6,854 nt of DNA from Desulfobacteraceae bacterium (lineage in GTDB: Bacteria; Desulfobacterota; Desulfobacteria; Desulfobacterales; Desulfosalsimonadaceae), in NCBI GenBank assembly GCA_021162325.1, contig JAGGYV010000101.1, positions 1 to 6,854 of the forward strand, given 5' to 3'. The translations under genes were made by a program, and so were the position numbers. Shown piece after piece: positions 5,964-6,854 of the stretch. The first letter of the stretch is position 1. The number at the start of each line of letters is the position of its first letter. Under the pieces are notes generated by a model, which had not been told where the DNA came from, ran no database searches, and saw nothing but the letters and a program-made list of their open reading frames with translations.

Positions 5964-6055
5964 GTGCACTCCCCGCTGTCAAAAAAAATTGCTGTTTAAG
6001 TTATTCTATAAAATTTTATTAACTTCAACGATCGGCAATCCCAGATCTGAAATGA

Positions 6056-6541
6056 TTAATTCAGCTGATATTTTTTTTTTAATTCTGCGTAAACGACTGC
6101 CGGCACCATGCTCTTAATATCCCCGCCGAACTGTACGGCTTCCTTGATGATGGATGAACTGGTGAATATCCAGCGGAGACCTGTCATGAGAAAGACGGTC
6201 TGCACCTCGCGGTTTAATTTCCGGTTCATCAGTGCCATTTGAAATTCAAATTCAAAATCCGAAACCGCCCGCATCCCGCGCAAAATGGCGTGGGCTTTTC
6301 GTTTGACGGCGTAGTCGACAAGCAGGCCCCCATAGGAAGCGATTTCAATGTTATCATTGCCAGTTATGGATTTTTCAAGCAGCTTTACCCGCTCTTCAAC
6401 CGTAAAAAGCGATTTTTTTGCCGGGTTTTCAAGAATGGTCACAATAATTTTATCAAAAAGTTTCAATCCGCGTTTGATAATGTCAATATGTCCGTTGGTC
6501 ACTGGATCAAATGATCCGGGATAAATTGCAGTGCGTTCCAT
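6056..6541 (-). CDS. coaD: Phosphopantetheine adenylyltransferase
   Basis: This 161-residue cytoplasmic enzyme transfers AMP from ATP to 4'-phosphopantetheine, giving dephospho-CoA, the penultimate step of coenzyme A synthesis. It has the nucleotidyltransferase signature: YPGSFDPVTNGH (7-18, with the TNGH form of the T/HxGH motif), K42 in the ENPAKKSLF segment, ILRGMRAVSDFEFE (86-99, R88 and R91) and SSSIIKE (128-134). Residue 127 is Thr where E. coli has Ile (ISSS), a mild variant. Length is normal. GAGG (6555-6552) lies 10 bases before the ATG, and TATAAA (6570-6565) further upstream may be a -10 element, which would give a very short leader. No strong terminator follows; the mini-ORF comes next on the same strand. 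Confidence 0.97.
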   Translation of the reverse strand: MERTAIYPGSFDPVTNGHIDIIKRGLKLFDKIIVTILENPAKKSLFTVEERVKLLEKSITGNDNIEIASYGGLLVDYAVKRKAHAILRGMRAVSDFEFEFQMALMNRKLNREVQTVFLMTGLRWIFTSSSIIKEAVQFGGDIKSMVPAVVYAELKKKYQLN

Positions 6542-6564
6542 TGAGATGAATCCTCGGTTGAGTT

Positions 6565-6570
6565 TTTATA
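6565..6570 (-). promoter_or_regulatory. Possible -10 element of coaD
   Basis: TATAAA on the minus strand lies 23 bases before the coaD start codon. A transcript starting about 7 bases downstream would have a leader of roughly 17 bases that still includes the GAGG. No good -35 is found 17 bases upstream (AGTGCA), so the call is weak. Confidence 0.25.
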
Positions 6571-6639
6571 GTCAAATTAAATTTTATTGCACTTATTGTT
6601 TGATAAATTTGCAAAAAGAAAAATTAACGCAAAGATCAT

Positions 6640-6728
6640 GGGTTGCAGGGAATTTCCCAGTAATCTTGTTTATGTTAATGATTCTGTTAAACCTAAACTT
6701 TTCATAGCGGCTCAGCCCCCTGCAATCC
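6640..6728. repeat. Separated inverted repeat between coaD and the antitoxin-like gene
   Basis: GGGTTGCAGGG (6640-6650) and CCCTGCAATCC (6718-6728) are inverted copies matching at 10 of 11 positions, 67 bases apart. The left arm runs into GGGAATTTCCC (6648-6658). A second small palindrome, TATAAA-TCG-TTTATA (6744-6758), lies just beyond the antitoxin stop. No coding sequence of note is seen at 6542-6760. The function of the repeat is unknown. Confidence 0.4.
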
Positions 6729-6760
6729 AGTGAATCGCCATGTTATAAATCGTTTATAGT

Positions 6761-6854
6761 TTATGCTTGATGGGCTGCATATTCATCCAGAAGACGACGA
6801 ATCATTTTCTGATATTGTGTATTGTATTTTTGGGCTTCATTTTTAAAAAAATCA
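6761..6854 (-). CDS. Ribbon-helix-helix antitoxin-like protein (CopG/BrnA type), C-terminal fragment
   Basis: The frame is open from the right edge to TAA at 6763-6761, giving the last 30 residues; the start is outside the window. The visible part contains DFFKNEAQKY followed by YQKMIRRLLDEY, then AAHQA. The pattern FFK-x-xA-x-x(4-5)-YQxMIRxLLxEY is typical of the second half of CopG/BrnA-like ribbon-helix-helix antitoxins, which dimerise, bind their own operator and neutralise a small RNase toxin. In brnTA-type loci the toxin gene precedes the antitoxin, so it would lie beyond 6854. Only 30 residues are seen, so a solitary CopG-like regulator is equally possible. Confidence 0.65.
   Translation of the reverse strand, partial: DFFKNEAQKYNTQYQKMIRRLLDEYAAHQA

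Larger units (their letters stand above)
5567..6055. other. 489-base gap between DUF368 gene and coaD: repeats plus a frame-split mini-ORF
   Basis: The left part (5598-5696) carries two short repeat-like elements. The right part (5818-5974) carries a minus-strand mini-ORF with its own ribosome-binding site. These are annotated separately. A small hairpin, GGACT (5734-5738) with AGTCC (5747-5751), lies between them without a T tract. Plus-strand open frames here have no ribosome-binding site and no family resemblance, so they are not called. No tRNA or known small RNA was recognised. Confidence 0.6.

Noticed and set aside
5977..5982. Perfect TTGACA (minus strand) as promoter of the mini-ORF
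   Set aside because: At 17-base spacing the -10 would fall beyond the mini-ORF start codon and is only TGAAAA, so it cannot drive that frame from its ATG.
5708..6117. Two overlapping plus-strand open frames in the DUF368-coaD gap
   Set aside because: No ribosome-binding sites, low-complexity Phe/Ser/Leu-rich products, no recognisable family, and one runs into the coaD antisense.
1..6854. CRISPR array, tRNA/rRNA genes, IS element or phage genes
   Set aside because: No regularly spaced identical repeats, no tRNA-like fold, and no transposase, integrase or phage-type reading frame was seen.

Overview
The window is a compact chromosomal stretch of moderate-to-low G+C from a Gram-negative bacterium. 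It holds housekeeping genes on both strands, separated by AT-rich or repeat-bearing gaps. The gene content (a YibQ-type divergent polysaccharide deacetylase, an MthK-like K+ channel coupled to prmA, pcm, a DUF368 lipid-carrier translocase, coaD) and two intergenic repeat families suggest a Desulfobacterota (former Deltaproteobacteria, Desulfobacteraceae-like) genome. That placement is an inference from recalled patterns; no rRNA marker is present.

Layout. (1) 1-915, +: 3' part of a yibQ-like envelope gene, cut by the window edge. (2) 916-1176: AT-rich leader, followed by a cold-shock protein gene at 1177-1380 (+). (3) A strong hairpin at 1407-1443 lies between two convergent genes and can serve as a terminator for both strands. 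(4) 1445-3387, -: a two-gene operon, K+ channel then prmA, overlapping by ATGA. (5) 3388-3611: divergent intergenic region with a direct-plus-inverted repeat in front of pcm. (6) pcm, 3612-4268 (+), followed directly by a dispersed-repeat-like element whose right half appears to form the pcm terminator. (7) DUF368/PopT-family gene, about 4592-5566 (+). (8) 5567-6055: a gap with two short repeat-like elements and, on the minus strand, a short membrane-protein ORF split across two frames exactly at an A AAA AAC heptamer. (9) coaD, 6056-6541 (-). (10) At the right edge, the last 30 codons of a ribbon-helix-helix antitoxin-like gene (-), whose toxin partner, if any, lies outside.

The genes do not form one pathway. 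Themes are cell envelope (yibQ, DUF368), ion homeostasis (K+ channel), protein modification and repair (prmA, pcm), cold/RNA chaperoning (csp) and CoA synthesis (coaD). No phage, IS, CRISPR or defence island is visible. The observations most worth checking are the frame-split mini-gene at 5818-5963, a well-formed internal translation start inside the K+ channel gene that would release a soluble RCK subunit (as known for MthK), and the repeat element that doubles as a terminator after pcm.
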